The notes: a model not told the origin generated them from the sequence alone. 64,000 bases of DNA from Candidatus Bathyarchaeota archaeon (GCA_018396675.1 JAGTQX010000003.1:1-64000); one strand, 5' to 3'. Positions 6,643-15,807 are shown, counted from the first letter of the stretch. Made by a program: numbers and translations.

Positions 6643-9354
6643 TTAGTCTCTTGACAGTTGAATAGCCAAATCGCCTATTATCAGGAAAAGTTTTGTTACT
6701 TTCACTTCGCCTTCTTTAACGGCAGATACCTCTGCAAGCACTTTCACTGCAGCTTCTGGGCTGATACCTAAATTAGATTGAATGTGAGGCGCCGAAACGG
6801 TGACAACTATGGCGTCTTTGCTTATGTCTAAAATCTGCTGAAGGCTGGACGTAGCAGAAGGGTTAACCAGGGCATCTTTATCTATTGGGTAAATGCATGA
6901 AATTTTGGGAGAAGCAACAGTTTGCGTTATGGCGTCTTTCACAATGCTGAAAATTGTTTCAACGTCGACTTTTGCTGATACTTGAGTTATTGCTTCTGGA
7001 TTAACGGTAAAAGCGGATTCCAACGAAGAAGTGGTTTGAGTAATGACAATGGCGTCTAAAAAAAATTCGTAGAGTGCTCCAGCAACTTTTTCAACGAAGA
7101 CTTCAGCAACAGTTTTAACGGCAGCGTCTTTTTCAACGTTAAAGGTTGTCTCAATTCCCAATGTGGCTAAAGCCTTCACAATAGCATCCTCTGTAAGGTT
7201 GAAAGCGGTTTCAGGTGCATGTAGGCTTTGGCTGGAAACAGCCGCATATTCCTCAAGGTTATACGCAGTTTGATAAGCGGGTATAGAAAGCGTTTGCACA
7301 CCAGCGTCAACATAAACCTCATAAGTCTGAGCAACTGTTAAAAACGCAAATTTTATGTTGTATGGACTTGCGCTTTTTGTTAGGTATAATGTGCCTATGT
7401 AACCGTTGTATGACGTGTAGAAGCTGCTCCATGTATGGTCTGGAGGAAACCCGTCGGAGGTTTCGTCAATCCAGTCCACGCGGTCTTCCCAAGCTGAACC
7501 GTTCCATCTGCGATAGTAAATGTGTGCGAATTCGGGATAGAAGCCCCAAAAGACATAAAGCTCGCTTCCTGCACGGGTTATGGTTGGTGCGCAATAGTCT
7601 GTTCCGTCATCCTTTTGTGGAATGCCTGACTGAAGTGTAACTTCTGTTCCAAAACTGTTCGTGCCGTAAACATATTTCGCGTAAACAATGTCTAATGGGT
7701 TGCCGGAAGAGTAGCGCATAAACACGATGTGAACATCATCGCCTTCAGCCACCGCTGAATGAAACATGCTGTGATAAGCACCGCTAACCGTCGTTGCCTC
7801 GCTTCGCCATTGGCTGCCGTCCCAAGTTTTAACGTGGATAGGCTCACCATATGAACCAGTGTTATGCCCAGCAAACACTATTGCCATTTTGCCGTTGGTT
7901 AAAGGAATAGGTGAAACTGCCCAACTATCCTTCTCAACTGTTGAAAGTTGATATGGAAATCCGCTTGGAGTTGTGCCCCAAGTGCCATCATTGTTGCCAG
8001 ATTTGATGATGAATGGGCAACGTTTACTGTTCATAAGTTCTCTGTAGCCAATCCAAACATAACCGTCACTGTCTACGCCTATATGCGGGTTACTCGCTTT
8101 GTTGTAGGTTGTGCTAACTGTCTGTTCACTTGCAGACCACGCTATTAAACCATCACTGTTTGGCACGCCGCGCCTGTAATAAATTTGTGTTCCATATCGT
8201 GTGGCAGCATAATGCACATATGTGCCGTCAAAAAACACTGAAACGTGAGGTCCATAGTCGCCTGTTCTAATAACATTTTCTGAAGACCAACTTACTCCAT
8301 CTGTGCTTGTTCTATAAACAAGGTTGCCAGTTGCAGTATTAGCGTAGAAAACCCAGAAACGCCCATTTGCATAAAAGGCTTTACGTTGAAAACTTGCTTG
8401 AGTTTGATAGGGATTAGATGCTGTGCCAACAACATGTGCTGGTGACTTCCAAACCACGGTTGAAGCAAGGTTTTGAACCGCAGCGTCCACGTTTATCTCG
8501 TAAAGTTGTCCTTCTTGTCCGATGGGGCCTGTGTCCGCTATTACCACGCAGTCCAAGTATACCGTGTGCGCCGATTGAGAATAGGTTAGTCCCGCATCAA
8601 CCTCATTGTTAGCATGTTGACTAGTGTTTATGCCAGTAGCGTTCGCAATCTCTGTCCCATTAAGATACCATCTAACTTCGCCGCTTGTGCCTTTGACTGC
8701 TTTAATTTCAAGGCAATACCACGTGTTAAGCTGAGGTGTAGGAGACGCTACTCTTTTCTCATACCATGAGCTTGTGCCTGTTTTATACCATAGAGACCAT
8801 TTCATTGTTCCAGCATCGTTTATCACGCCAAAAGTTGCGCCTTCATACGTTTCTAATACTTGGTCACGATTATTTGATGAAGGAAACGATGCCCAACGCA
8901 CATAAGCTCTTGCGAAAAGAGTTGTCTGAGCAGTGAAAGTTTTGTAGCAACACGCTGGATAGTCTATATTGCCACTTGTTGAAACGGCTTTTGCACTTCT
9001 AGAACCATGATGTGCTTGTTCAGTGACAACAGTTAAGCTGCAGCCTGAATATACTTTTGTTCCTGTCCAAGCGCTGAAATCGCCGCTTTCGAAACCATCC
9101 TGAAATATGACTGTGAAGTATTGAGCTAAATATTCTCTTTGCCATGCTGAAACTTTCGGAAAAATCTTCTCGTGCACGTATCGTTCAAGCGCTTCTTTGT
9201 TTTGGAGGTATTTAGGCGGCACTTTAAGTGGAAAGGGAAACTGTTCACCGCAAAAGGGACATTTATGACTGTTGGGCTTAACTTCCCTACGGCAACGTGG
9301 ACAAATGTAATCCCACATGGGTAAAAGCCTAACTAACCAGTAGGGAAGCTTCAA
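6643..9354 (-). CDS. Large viral adhesin/receptor-binding candidate: zinc ribbon, LamG-like, beta-propeller (BNR-like), 20-aa repeats
   Basis: YICPRCRREVKPNSHKCPFCGEQF zinc ribbon; FQDGFESGDFSAWTG LamG-like start; repeated WSS/YYRR blades; C-terminal DA-x-V repeats. Confidence 0.7.
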   Translation of the reverse strand: MKLPYWLVRLLPMWDYICPRCRREVKPNSHKCPFCGEQFPFPLKVPPKYLQNKEALERYVHEKIFPKVSAWQREYLAQYFTVIFQDGFESGDFSAWTGTKVYSGCSLTVVTEQAHHGSRSAKAVSTSGNIDYPACCYKTFTAQTTLFARAYVRWASFPSSNNRDQVLETYEGATFGVINDAGTMKWSLWYKTGTSSWYEKRVASPTPQLNTWYCLEIKAVKGTSGEVRWYLNGTEIANATGINTSQHANNEVDAGLTYSQSAHTVYLDCVVIADTGPIGQEGQLYEINVDAAVQNLASTVVWKSPAHVVGTASNPYQTQASFQRKAFYANGRFWVFYANTATGNLVYRTSTDGVSWSSENVIRTGDYGPHVSVFFDGTYVHYAATRYGTQIYYRRGVPNSDGLIAWSASEQTVSTTYNKASNPHIGVDSDGYVWIGYRELMNSKRCPFIIKSGNNDGTWGTTPSGFPYQLSTVEKDSWAVSPIPLTNGKMAIVFAGHNTGSYGEPIHVKTWDGSQWRSEATTVSGAYHSMFHSAVAEGDDVHIVFMRYSSGNPLDIVYAKYVYGTNSFGTEVTLQSGIPQKDDGTDYCAPTITRAGSELYVFWGFYPEFAHIYYRRWNGSAWEDRVDWIDETSDGFPPDHTWSSFYTSYNGYIGTLYLTKSASPYNIKFAFLTVAQTYEVYVDAGVQTLSIPAYQTAYNLEEYAAVSSQSLHAPETAFNLTEDAIVKALATLGIETTFNVEKDAAVKTVAEVFVEKVAGALYEFFLDAIVITQTTSSLESAFTVNPEAITQVSAKVDVETIFSIVKDAITQTVASPKISCIYPIDKDALVNPSATSSLQQILDISKDAIVVTVSAPHIQSNLGISPEAAVKVLAEVSAVKEGEVKVTKLFLIIGDLAIQLSRD
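6706..7308 (-). repeat. About ten degenerate 20-residue (60-nt) repeats in viral adhesin
   Basis: DAIVKALATLGIETTFNVEK / DAIVITQTTSSLESAFTVNP / EAITQVSAKVDVETIFSIVK / DAITQTVASPKISCIYPIDK / DALVNPSATSSLQQILDISK / DAIVVTVSAPHIQSNLGISP. Confidence 0.8.
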
Positions 9355-9365
9355 TCTTCGTCACC

Positions 9366-9899
9366 TTATGACGGTCTCTGGAACTTTCCAGTATAGTAAA
9401 CCTTCACTGTATCGCCACTAACCACGTTTTTGGTTGTGAACGTGTCTCTGCAATACATTGTTCCATCGCTGCTGGCGTTGAATAGACCGCACTCGTTTAA
9501 AGCGTAAGCGCTGGTGATGTTGAAGGTTGCGTCCATACTGCATTCACCCGTGTTAGCGTCTTTGCTATATGTGCCTTGAACCCGCATAACCTCGTTGCCC
9601 AAGGCGGTCTGTGAAGCGTTTGGCGTTGTGCTATCCGTGCCTATGGCTACGTAATTGAAAACTGCTGGTCTGCTACCGCTGCCGTCGAAGACTTGACCGC
9701 ACAGAGCGTTAAGTCCCGCGTCAACAATCAAATCCTCAAAGTCAAATTCACGCTCATCCACATCCACTAATTGCCCGTTTCGCCAAACCTCAACACGTCT
9801 TGTTATACCAACAACCACGCCAACACGTTTTTCCATATTCTTCTTACATTCCATATTTTTCACTCCTCCATATTTTTGGTTTCTCGCATAGACTGGCAA
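9366..9899 (-). CDS. Tail fibre/collar-like protein
   Basis: YVAIGTDSTTPNASQTALGNEVMRVQGTY motif common in phage fibre proteins. Confidence 0.55.
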   Translation of the reverse strand: MPVYARNQKYGGVKNMECKKNMEKRVGVVVGITRRVEVWRNGQLVDVDEREFDFEDLIVDAGLNALCGQVFDGSGSRPAVFNYVAIGTDSTTPNASQTALGNEVMRVQGTYSKDANTGECSMDATFNITSAYALNECGLFNASSDGTMYCRDTFTTKNVVSGDTVKVYYTGKFQRPS

Positions 9900-9905
9900 A
9901 ACAGC

Positions 9906-10133
9906 CTATGTTCGAGCCACCTCCCGCAAACTACCATCCATATTCCAAGAAAAAGTTAGAGTGAACAGCAGCTCATCGCCCATAAACGCCTTAATAGTGG
10001 CTACGGTGCCGTCCATATTCCACGCAAACGCCAGTCGTGTGATCCGCTTTCCAGGCGGCGGAGCCATAAGCCCATTTAAAGCACTGTGAATAGCCTTGTA
10101 GGCTTCTTCATACCGTCCGTAAGGCACTTCCAT
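9906..10133 (-). CDS. Small viral protein with duplicated (A/S)WNMDG motif
   Basis: LAFAWNMDGTV and LTFSWNMDGSL within 75 aa. Confidence 0.5.
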   Translation of the reverse strand: MEVPYGRYEEAYKAIHSALNGLMAPPPGKRITRLAFAWNMDGTVATIKAFMGDELLFTLTFSWNMDGSLREVART

Positions 10134-10145
10134 AAGTTGCTCCCT

Positions 10146-10385
10146 TCAAGGTTTAGCCGTGTCTACGAGTTTCTGAAGCCAAACCGTTATTGCAGTAGGC
10201 CCGACAATAGCCGTGTAAACGTCAAAGGTTACTCCAGCCAAGTCAAGTCCAAGCGCTGAAAACGCGGCTATAGTTGCAGTTCGCAGAAACCTATGCCAGT
10301 TGAAAGGCTCTTTTTGCGCTGAATAACCTAGAAAAGCGTAGATAATTCCTGCTCCAACGCCTAAACAAACGTTTAAAAGGTTCAT
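10146..10385 (-). CDS. Small membrane protein, holin-like
   Basis: Two hydrophobic segments in 79 aa within viral module. Confidence 0.4.
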   Translation of the reverse strand: MNLLNVCLGVGAGIIYAFLGYSAQKEPFNWHRFLRTATIAAFSALGLDLAGVTFDVYTAIVGPTAITVWLQKLVDTAKP

Positions 10386-10386
10386 T

Positions 10387-10506
10387 TTACGTTTTCACCT
10401 CCAAGCTGGTTTCAATACGGTGAACGTGTTTCCCGCCATTCCAGAAGGAAGCCAAGCACGCGTTTTCGAGGGGAAAGGAGAAGCCAAAACATAGAACATG
10501 CATCAT
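10387..10506 (-). CDS. Small ORF (39 aa) coupled to portal gene
   Basis: ATG overlaps portal stop (ATGA); MMHVLCFGFSFPLENACLASFWNGGKHVHRIETSLEVKT; not in ORF track. Confidence 0.35.
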   Translation of the reverse strand: MMHVLCFGFSFPLENACLASFWNGGKHVHRIETSLEVKT

Positions 10507-11723
10507 GGTTTTGCCTCCTCTGGAATGGTTTCGGGACTTTTCTCCCACAACTCCCAACCCCACTTTACAGCGTTTTTGCGAAATTCTTCTGGGCGAATCA
10601 AGCCAAGCTCTGCAGCCTTAAGCATGTCAGTTATACTTATCTGCGGGGTTTTGGGCGCACCCCAGTTTAGACGTACCCTAGCCTCGGAAGGGTCAAAACC
10701 AGCTTGAAACAGGACATGTGCAAAAATGGATTGCTCCACTTGACGTTTAATATACCGCTGAACAGGTTTGATGAGCATCTCCTGCAGTTCTAATGCAGCT
10801 CTTGCGCTTGCCTCCGTAAAACCCGGCGTGCTAAAAAGCCTCGGCAGCGGCGTTTCGCATCCGAGGTAAAACTGGTTTATGATGTAGTCCATGTAATACT
10901 CGAATCTGGCGCGGGGGTCTATTGTTAAGGGTTTTATTTCGCCTTTTCCACTGTAAAAAAGCCATACACCTTCCTCTGGACGGCTTTTGATAGCCTTTTC
11001 AAATTTTTGGATTGTTGCCGCGTCAGCTCTTTCGAGAAGTGCCAAAACGTCTGGTCCAGCGTATTTTTCGAAGATTTTTGGCATTATTCGTTCTATTTTG
11101 GCTTTCATCCAAGCGTAAGCCGGGCGCTTATCTGACTGAAATGTAAGCGAATGCAGTAAAACTTGTAATACGCCTGTTCCGTAACCAGAAGTTCCCAAAC
11201 AGTTTATGCGCCAGTGGATTACAGCTTCAGGGTTAAGCGTTTCTCCACCGTAAGCTGCACGTAGTTTATAGCCCTCAACTTTGTATGGCATTTTAAGTCT
11301 GTCTTCTTGGATGAAGCTGTGCTCGATTTTTTCTACTGCGTCTACTGGAAGCCTATGCAATCCCGTTAGCCTTTCGGGAGTTACTTTAAGCCAGAAATCG
11401 TTTCCACACGCGATTAAAACGCGTGCCATCTCGCATAAAAGCGTGTCCAAGTTTACTTCTTCGTTGAAATGGTCCACGGCGCTTTTTGCTTCTTGGGCTC
11501 TGCTGTAGTTCTCGTTGACGGTTGTGTAGAAACCCATGCCAACGGTTGAAGCTGCGAGCAAGTCTACGCTTGCTTTGCATGCTGGGTCTCTTTCGTAAAG
11601 TTTCATAACATCGGCTAATGGTATGCTGGGATTTTCATAAACTGTCTGCGACTGTGAATAAGCATAACTGCCGCGTGTTTTCACCCTGAAAGCTTCAAAC
11701 AAACGTCTTAAGACACTGTTCAT
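10503..11723 (-). CDS. Phage portal protein
   Basis: Portal-type sequence (ERDPACKASVDLLAASTVGMGFYT..., GCETPLPRLFSTPGFTEASARAALE). Confidence 0.85.
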   Translation of the reverse strand: MNSVLRRLFEAFRVKTRGSYAYSQSQTVYENPSIPLADVMKLYERDPACKASVDLLAASTVGMGFYTTVNENYSRAQEAKSAVDHFNEEVNLDTLLCEMARVLIACGNDFWLKVTPERLTGLHRLPVDAVEKIEHSFIQEDRLKMPYKVEGYKLRAAYGGETLNPEAVIHWRINCLGTSGYGTGVLQVLLHSLTFQSDKRPAYAWMKAKIERIMPKIFEKYAGPDVLALLERADAATIQKFEKAIKSRPEEGVWLFYSGKGEIKPLTIDPRARFEYYMDYIINQFYLGCETPLPRLFSTPGFTEASARAALELQEMLIKPVQRYIKRQVEQSIFAHVLFQAGFDPSEARVRLNWGAPKTPQISITDMLKAAELGLIRPEEFRKNAVKWGWELWEKSPETIPEEAKP

Positions 11724-12010
11724 TCGAGGCCCTCCAAAAGTTTTTGTCCTTTTTCGGTTATGACATAAGGCGCACGGTGGCGTTGTTCGCTTTTCACGAT
11801 GTAACCGTTTTGAACAAGATAACGGAAGATCCCCTCAAAGGCGCTATGAGTCCCACACTGTTTAATGGCGCGTTTTTCAAGCTCGGTTCTGCATAAAGGC
11901 CGTTTTTTAAGCTCTTTCAACATGATTTTTGCGAGGTGTAATCTATCATGAAGTTTACGCATCTGGTTTAACCTCCACTGGTTTTTGTTTACTGAAAAAA
12001 GGGGGAGCAT
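11720..12010 (-). CDS. Winged-HTH protein (likely start at 11962)
   Basis: HLAKIMLKELKKRPLCRTELEKRAIKQCGTHSAFEGIFRYLVQNGYIVKSEQRHRAPYVITEKGQKLLE. Confidence 0.6.
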   Translation of the reverse strand: MLPLFSVNKNQWRLNQMRKLHDRLHLAKIMLKELKKRPLCRTELEKRAIKQCGTHSAFEGIFRYLVQNGYIVKSEQRHRAPYVITEKGQKLLEGLE

Positions 12011-12212
12011 GGCGAGGGCAGAACATCAGCGTTTGAAGTTCTCTGTGGCCGTCTAAAGCGTAGGTTCTAGGCGTTGTGTCAGGCATGTAAGGCGTCATTT
12101 CAGCTCCGCATACTGGGCAGATTTGCCAACAATCACATAATACAGAGTCTTCTAGGCTTTTCAGCAGATGTGTTTTACCGCATCTCGAGCATTTTCCTTC
12201 AAACGCTGCCAT
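11955..12212 (-). CDS. Small zinc-ribbon protein
   Basis: CSRCGKTH...CDCWQICPVCGAEM. Confidence 0.5.
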   Translation of the reverse strand: MAAFEGKCSRCGKTHLLKSLEDSVLCDCWQICPVCGAEMTPYMPDTTPRTYALDGHRELQTLMFCPRHAPPFFSKQKPVEVKPDA

Positions 12213-12245
12213 TCTAGTTAACCCTCTTTGTTGATATTAAGTCAG

Positions 12246-13199
12246 CTATAGCGATGTGCTTATGTTGACCATTTTTGCGACTGCTTTGCTGCGGAGTATG
12301 CCTAAGCCGAAGCGTGTGGTAGCTCTAACACCGAATTCGCCTGTTTTCGGGTCTTCCCAGTCTTCGACTGTTATGTCTCTGCGAAGTAACATGACTGCGG
12401 CTACGCGTGTGTCGATGGCGTAGGCTACTCCGTTAGGCACAAGAGTGCTTGCCAAAACCTTCATGCCTAGAACACTGCCAACAACGCCGCGCTCTAAATC
12501 CACCTGTTCCGATGGGAGATACTGTGCATGGATAAATTTATCATCATTTAAGAGTTGGTGCAGTTGCACTTCGTTTAGGGCTAATACTGTTGGACGCCAG
12601 TTTTCGCCACGAACAGCATTATGAAGTTTCACCACTCCAGACCAGTTGAGGGCTGCGCCGCCGTTGTCTATGGGCGCGCCTCCAGCCAAGTCAGCGTTTG
12701 TTAAGGCGCCGTACATGGCGAGTATGCGGTTTGTCTCGTTTTCGCCTAGTGCTCTGCCAACTTTTTCAGTCATCGTGTCCATCACGTTCCAAGTGGCGTC
12801 TTCCAGAAACTCGCGGGTCCAGACTTCGGATGATTCAGCCACTATGTTAGTGTAAACATCCACTGTGGCGGCTTTTTTGCCGCTAAGCCGTGTGTAGGCG
12901 CCTTCAGCATAACGGTAAGCTACAGCCTTCTCGTCTAGAGGGAACCTCTCCATAGTCTCTGTTGTAGGTCTCACCATTATGATTTCTCTGCCAATCATTT
13001 CCGGATAGGCGGCTTCAACAAGAGTGTCATGCATGTGTCCAAGCGCGCCCACCGTGTCGCTGAACAAACGCTCTTTCAAAGCGACTTCGCAGTAACGCCG
13101 TAGAAAAGGGTGTACTGCTGCCTTACGGGTTAAATTTTCCATCAACTGCCGAAACTCATGGTCTGACTCGATTAGGCTTTCGAAAAGTCTAGGTTTCAT
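12246..13199 (-). CDS. Major capsid protein (HK97 fold)
   Basis: Position after protease/decoration genes; MCP-like C-terminus (GSVLGMKVLAST...AYAIDTRVAAVMLLRRDITVEDWEDPKTGEFGVRATTRFGLGIL). Confidence 0.8.
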   Translation of the reverse strand: MKPRLFESLIESDHEFRQLMENLTRKAAVHPFLRRYCEVALKERLFSDTVGALGHMHDTLVEAAYPEMIGREIIMVRPTTETMERFPLDEKAVAYRYAEGAYTRLSGKKAATVDVYTNIVAESSEVWTREFLEDATWNVMDTMTEKVGRALGENETNRILAMYGALTNADLAGGAPIDNGGAALNWSGVVKLHNAVRGENWRPTVLALNEVQLHQLLNDDKFIHAQYLPSEQVDLERGVVGSVLGMKVLASTLVPNGVAYAIDTRVAAVMLLRRDITVEDWEDPKTGEFGVRATTRFGLGILRSKAVAKMVNISTSL

Positions 13200-13205
13200 A
13201 GCGCA

Positions 13206-13655
13206 TCACTTCTCCACATAAATGAAGATAAGGTCGTCTGCCGCCGAAGCAGATTCTAAAGCCCATCCGAGCTTGCGGTTATAATAAACCGTGTATGTGG
13301 CTGTTCCACCTTCGTTCACTGCTTGGTCAGCAAGCTGTAAAACGCGTTTGCTTGAGTCGGCGCCATAAACCGCTTTGCCACGAGTTACCGCGCCGCCAAC
13401 TTTAACCTTAACTCTTCCGCGGATAATTACTGGACACGGGTCGCCTGCTGCAACGTTTTTTAAGGCTATGCCGACGCAATCCTGCGCTGATGCCGCTGGG
13501 CTAACCTTGTCGTCTGCACTTAAATAAACCGGGTCGCCTTTCGTTATGGCTGCTGCCGCCTCAAAAGTTTCGATTATAGCGTTAGGATCATCTGTCTCGC
13601 CTATGCTCATCCAAGACTTTCCAGTGTTGTCAGCCATACATTTTCCACTCTCCAT
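13206..13655 (-). CDS. Capsid decoration protein (DUF2190-like)
   Basis: ITKGDPVYLSADDKVSPAASAQDCVGIALKNVAAGDPCPVIIRGRVKVKVGG. Confidence 0.65.
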   Translation of the reverse strand: MESGKCMADNTGKSWMSIGETDDPNAIIETFEAAAAITKGDPVYLSADDKVSPAASAQDCVGIALKNVAAGDPCPVIIRGRVKVKVGGAVTRGKAVYGADSSKRVLQLADQAVNEGGTATYTVYYNRKLGWALESASAADDLIFIYVEK

Positions 13656-13761
13656 TTTTCGCGTTAGTGGTTTCAGCCAGTTCAGCCTGGCCTACTCCCA
13701 GATTCGCATAAAGCGACTGTGAAAACATTGCCTGGAAAAAGGAGCTAACGCTAGCTTGCAT
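13630..13761 (-). CDS. Small ORF (43 aa) between protease and decoration gene
   Basis: MQASVSSFFQAMFSQSLYANLGVGQAELAETTNAKNGEWKMYG; overlaps both neighbours; not in ORF track. Confidence 0.35.
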   Translation of the reverse strand: MQASVSSFFQAMFSQSLYANLGVGQAELAETTNAKNGEWKMYG

Positions 13762-14920
13762 TCTGCATCACCTTTTCATTTAGCCTTAAAAGGACGCCTC
13801 GAAGCTCTTGGCACATTCTCTGCGGACCCAGACCCCAGCTTCGCTCCACCATGGGACTCGGCAAAACATTTCGAATCATTTTGACTACGTCTTCCACGGG
13901 AACCATTAGCCTAGAGTTTTTCACTAGCAAACTTTCAGCTACGCCGCCATAGACAACGCTTTTGGAAGCGGAAGCTGGGGTCATGTAGGCTGCATGCAAC
14001 GTTAACCAATCTCGGATTCTGGTTTCGTTCCACATTTTATCCTTGGCAAAGAAAATGCTTTGAACGAGGCTTTTTTCCGGTTCCGCCTTAAGTTTTCCCA
14101 TTATAGCGAATATGCCGTTTTCGCGGTCAAGCCAAACAGTGCTGAAGTGTTCAGGCATAAAAGCCGCCATGTCCTGGTAAAAGCCGAGAATGTACTCGCC
14201 AGACATGATCGGCTCAATGCGTTGCTCTTTTTGCAGTTTTTCCAAAACTTGAATGTTCGCTTCTGGCACGCCTGGCACAGCCACGAGGCTCAATTCGGCG
14301 TTGTGCAAACCGTGTGGCACTTTACCATCTACAAAATCCAGCCTTTCATAATCTGCGCCTACGCTTACATGTTTAATCAAGCCTTTGCGTATTTTCTCTG
14401 CCGTTTCATCATCGTAAATTTCAGCTTCGTACCAAAGGTTTTGGCCGTCCCACTGGGCGTTTACAACCTTGCCAACAGCGTTAGGCACAGAAACATGCTC
14501 TATGTAAACAGGTGCATAAACCAGTCTAGAAGCGAAGGCTTGTAATTCTTCAGGAGTGTAAATGTTTAGGTTTCGGCTTATTCCAGCGGTTAAGGCCACG
14601 CCGCGAATACGCAGAGGCTTGTCAACAATTTTCTCCAAAACTTTGAAGGGCAAAACCGCCAGAAAATGCTCATGCTTATGTGATGCTTCACCTTTGGAAT
14701 GCTTGTCAAACCATTCTTTGGCTTTCTCAACAGTCCAGCCCTTTGAAACGTCGAAAAGGTAACTTATGATTTCAGTGTGGTCTTTTCCTTTCGGCTTGCC
14801 TACAAGGGCTTTTACGCCTTCATCCTCGGAAAGCGTTATTGTACGTATGCTTTCAGGTTCGAAATCATCTGGATTTCGGTGACCGCTTCGAACAAAGTTT
14901 TGACTTATTTCCCAAGGCAC
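13751..14920 (-). CDS. Prohead protease/scaffold protein with XkdF-like segments
   Basis: RIRGVALTAGISRNLNIYTPEEL...YIEHV...VSVGADY...LSLVAVPGVPEA, prohead protease-like; W-x-E-x-A-x-x-W motif near both ends. Confidence 0.7.
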   Translation of the reverse strand: MPWEISQNFVRSGHRNPDDFEPESIRTITLSEDEGVKALVGKPKGKDHTEIISYLFDVSKGWTVEKAKEWFDKHSKGEASHKHEHFLAVLPFKVLEKIVDKPLRIRGVALTAGISRNLNIYTPEELQAFASRLVYAPVYIEHVSVPNAVGKVVNAQWDGQNLWYEAEIYDDETAEKIRKGLIKHVSVGADYERLDFVDGKVPHGLHNAELSLVAVPGVPEANIQVLEKLQKEQRIEPIMSGEYILGFYQDMAAFMPEHFSTVWLDRENGIFAIMGKLKAEPEKSLVQSIFFAKDKMWNETRIRDWLTLHAAYMTPASASKSVVYGGVAESLLVKNSRLMVPVEDVVKMIRNVLPSPMVERSWGLGPQRMCQELRGVLLRLNEKVMQNAS

Positions 14921-15089
14921 TTAGAGACACCAACCCACGCCAATTTCACGAGAAAACTATACGCGGAAGAAAATGAAAAACCAAATTGTACCACACAAGA
15001 GACAGTAAATTGGAACCAAACATAGTCCAGTATAATGGGTCAAATGCAAAAATAACATCAGAAAGTATGCGGATTAGTCTGCGCGCGAT

Positions 15090-15515
15090 TTATGTTTCTT
15101 TTTCGTCTCTTTCTTTTTGCCATTCTTCGTATTTTTCTATGGCTTTTTGGATTTGTTGTTGTATGAAATCTTCTGCGTCTGCGTATGGCGTGTTCATTTC
15201 TTTTACTGCCTTGTTAAGCTTCTCGTATTCTTCTTTTGGGATTTCCACGTACTCGTATTCGTTTGACTCCCATTTGAGCATGAAGCGTACTGCTTGGCGT
15301 ATAAACTCTTCTTTTGTTGTGTAGCCTCTTCCCTTGTGGGTTTTGATGAAGCGCTCCACTTCGTTTAGAAGTTCAGGAGGCATTATGACGGACTGGTATA
15401 GCATGGCTTCAATGGCGTCTTGGTATGTTTGCATTCTGCTTGTTTGCGCCATAAGTTCACCTAATAAGGCGGTGAGTTTCTGGTGGATGTCGTCTGATAT
15501 TCTTAAAGTTTTCAT
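15090..15515 (-). CDS. Ribbon-helix-helix (CopG-like) regulator, apparently two RHH segments
   Basis: MKTLRISDDIHQKLTALLGEL... and GRGYTTKEEFIRQAVRFMLKW. Confidence 0.65.
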   Translation of the reverse strand: MKTLRISDDIHQKLTALLGELMAQTSRMQTYQDAIEAMLYQSVIMPPELLNEVERFIKTHKGRGYTTKEEFIRQAVRFMLKWESNEYEYVEIPKEEYEKLNKAVKEMNTPYADAEDFIQQQIQKAIEKYEEWQKERDEKET

Positions 15516-15612
15516 GGTTTTCCCCTCACGCTTTTGTGTATTATTTGTGGCGTAAGTCTTTTAAGCATTTCTAATATACTAAATATACAAGATGCAAAAA
15601 TTATAACAAAAG

Positions 15613-15807
15613 GTGACGAAAAACTTGGCGAAAAAACGCATAGTCAAAGTTGTCCTAAGCAACGAACAAAAAGAAATATTGGAAGAACTGGCTAGGAGGC
15701 TCGGTGCAAGCGAAAGCGAAACTTTAAGAATGGCCTTAATGGACTACGCAAAAGAACTAAACCTGATGAGAGAACACGTCTGCAAAAACGCCGCAAAGCC
15801 TCTTTAA
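15613..15807 (+). CDS. Ribbon-helix-helix protein
   Basis: RIVKVVLSNEQKEILEELARRLGASESETLRMALMDYAKE; GTG start. Confidence 0.65.
   Translation: MTKNLAKKRIVKVVLSNEQKEILEELARRLGASESETLRMALMDYAKELNLMREHVCKNAAKPL

Larger units (their letters stand above)
1..15515 (-). mobile_element. Tailed-provirus structural module (left boundary outside window; right boundary near 15.5-16.7 kb)
   Basis: Contiguous co-directional head/neck/tail genes beside chromosomal housekeeping genes. Confidence 0.85.

Noticed and set aside
14060-14545. 161-aa plus-strand ORF
   Set aside because: Antisense to the prohead protease gene; composition not protein-like.
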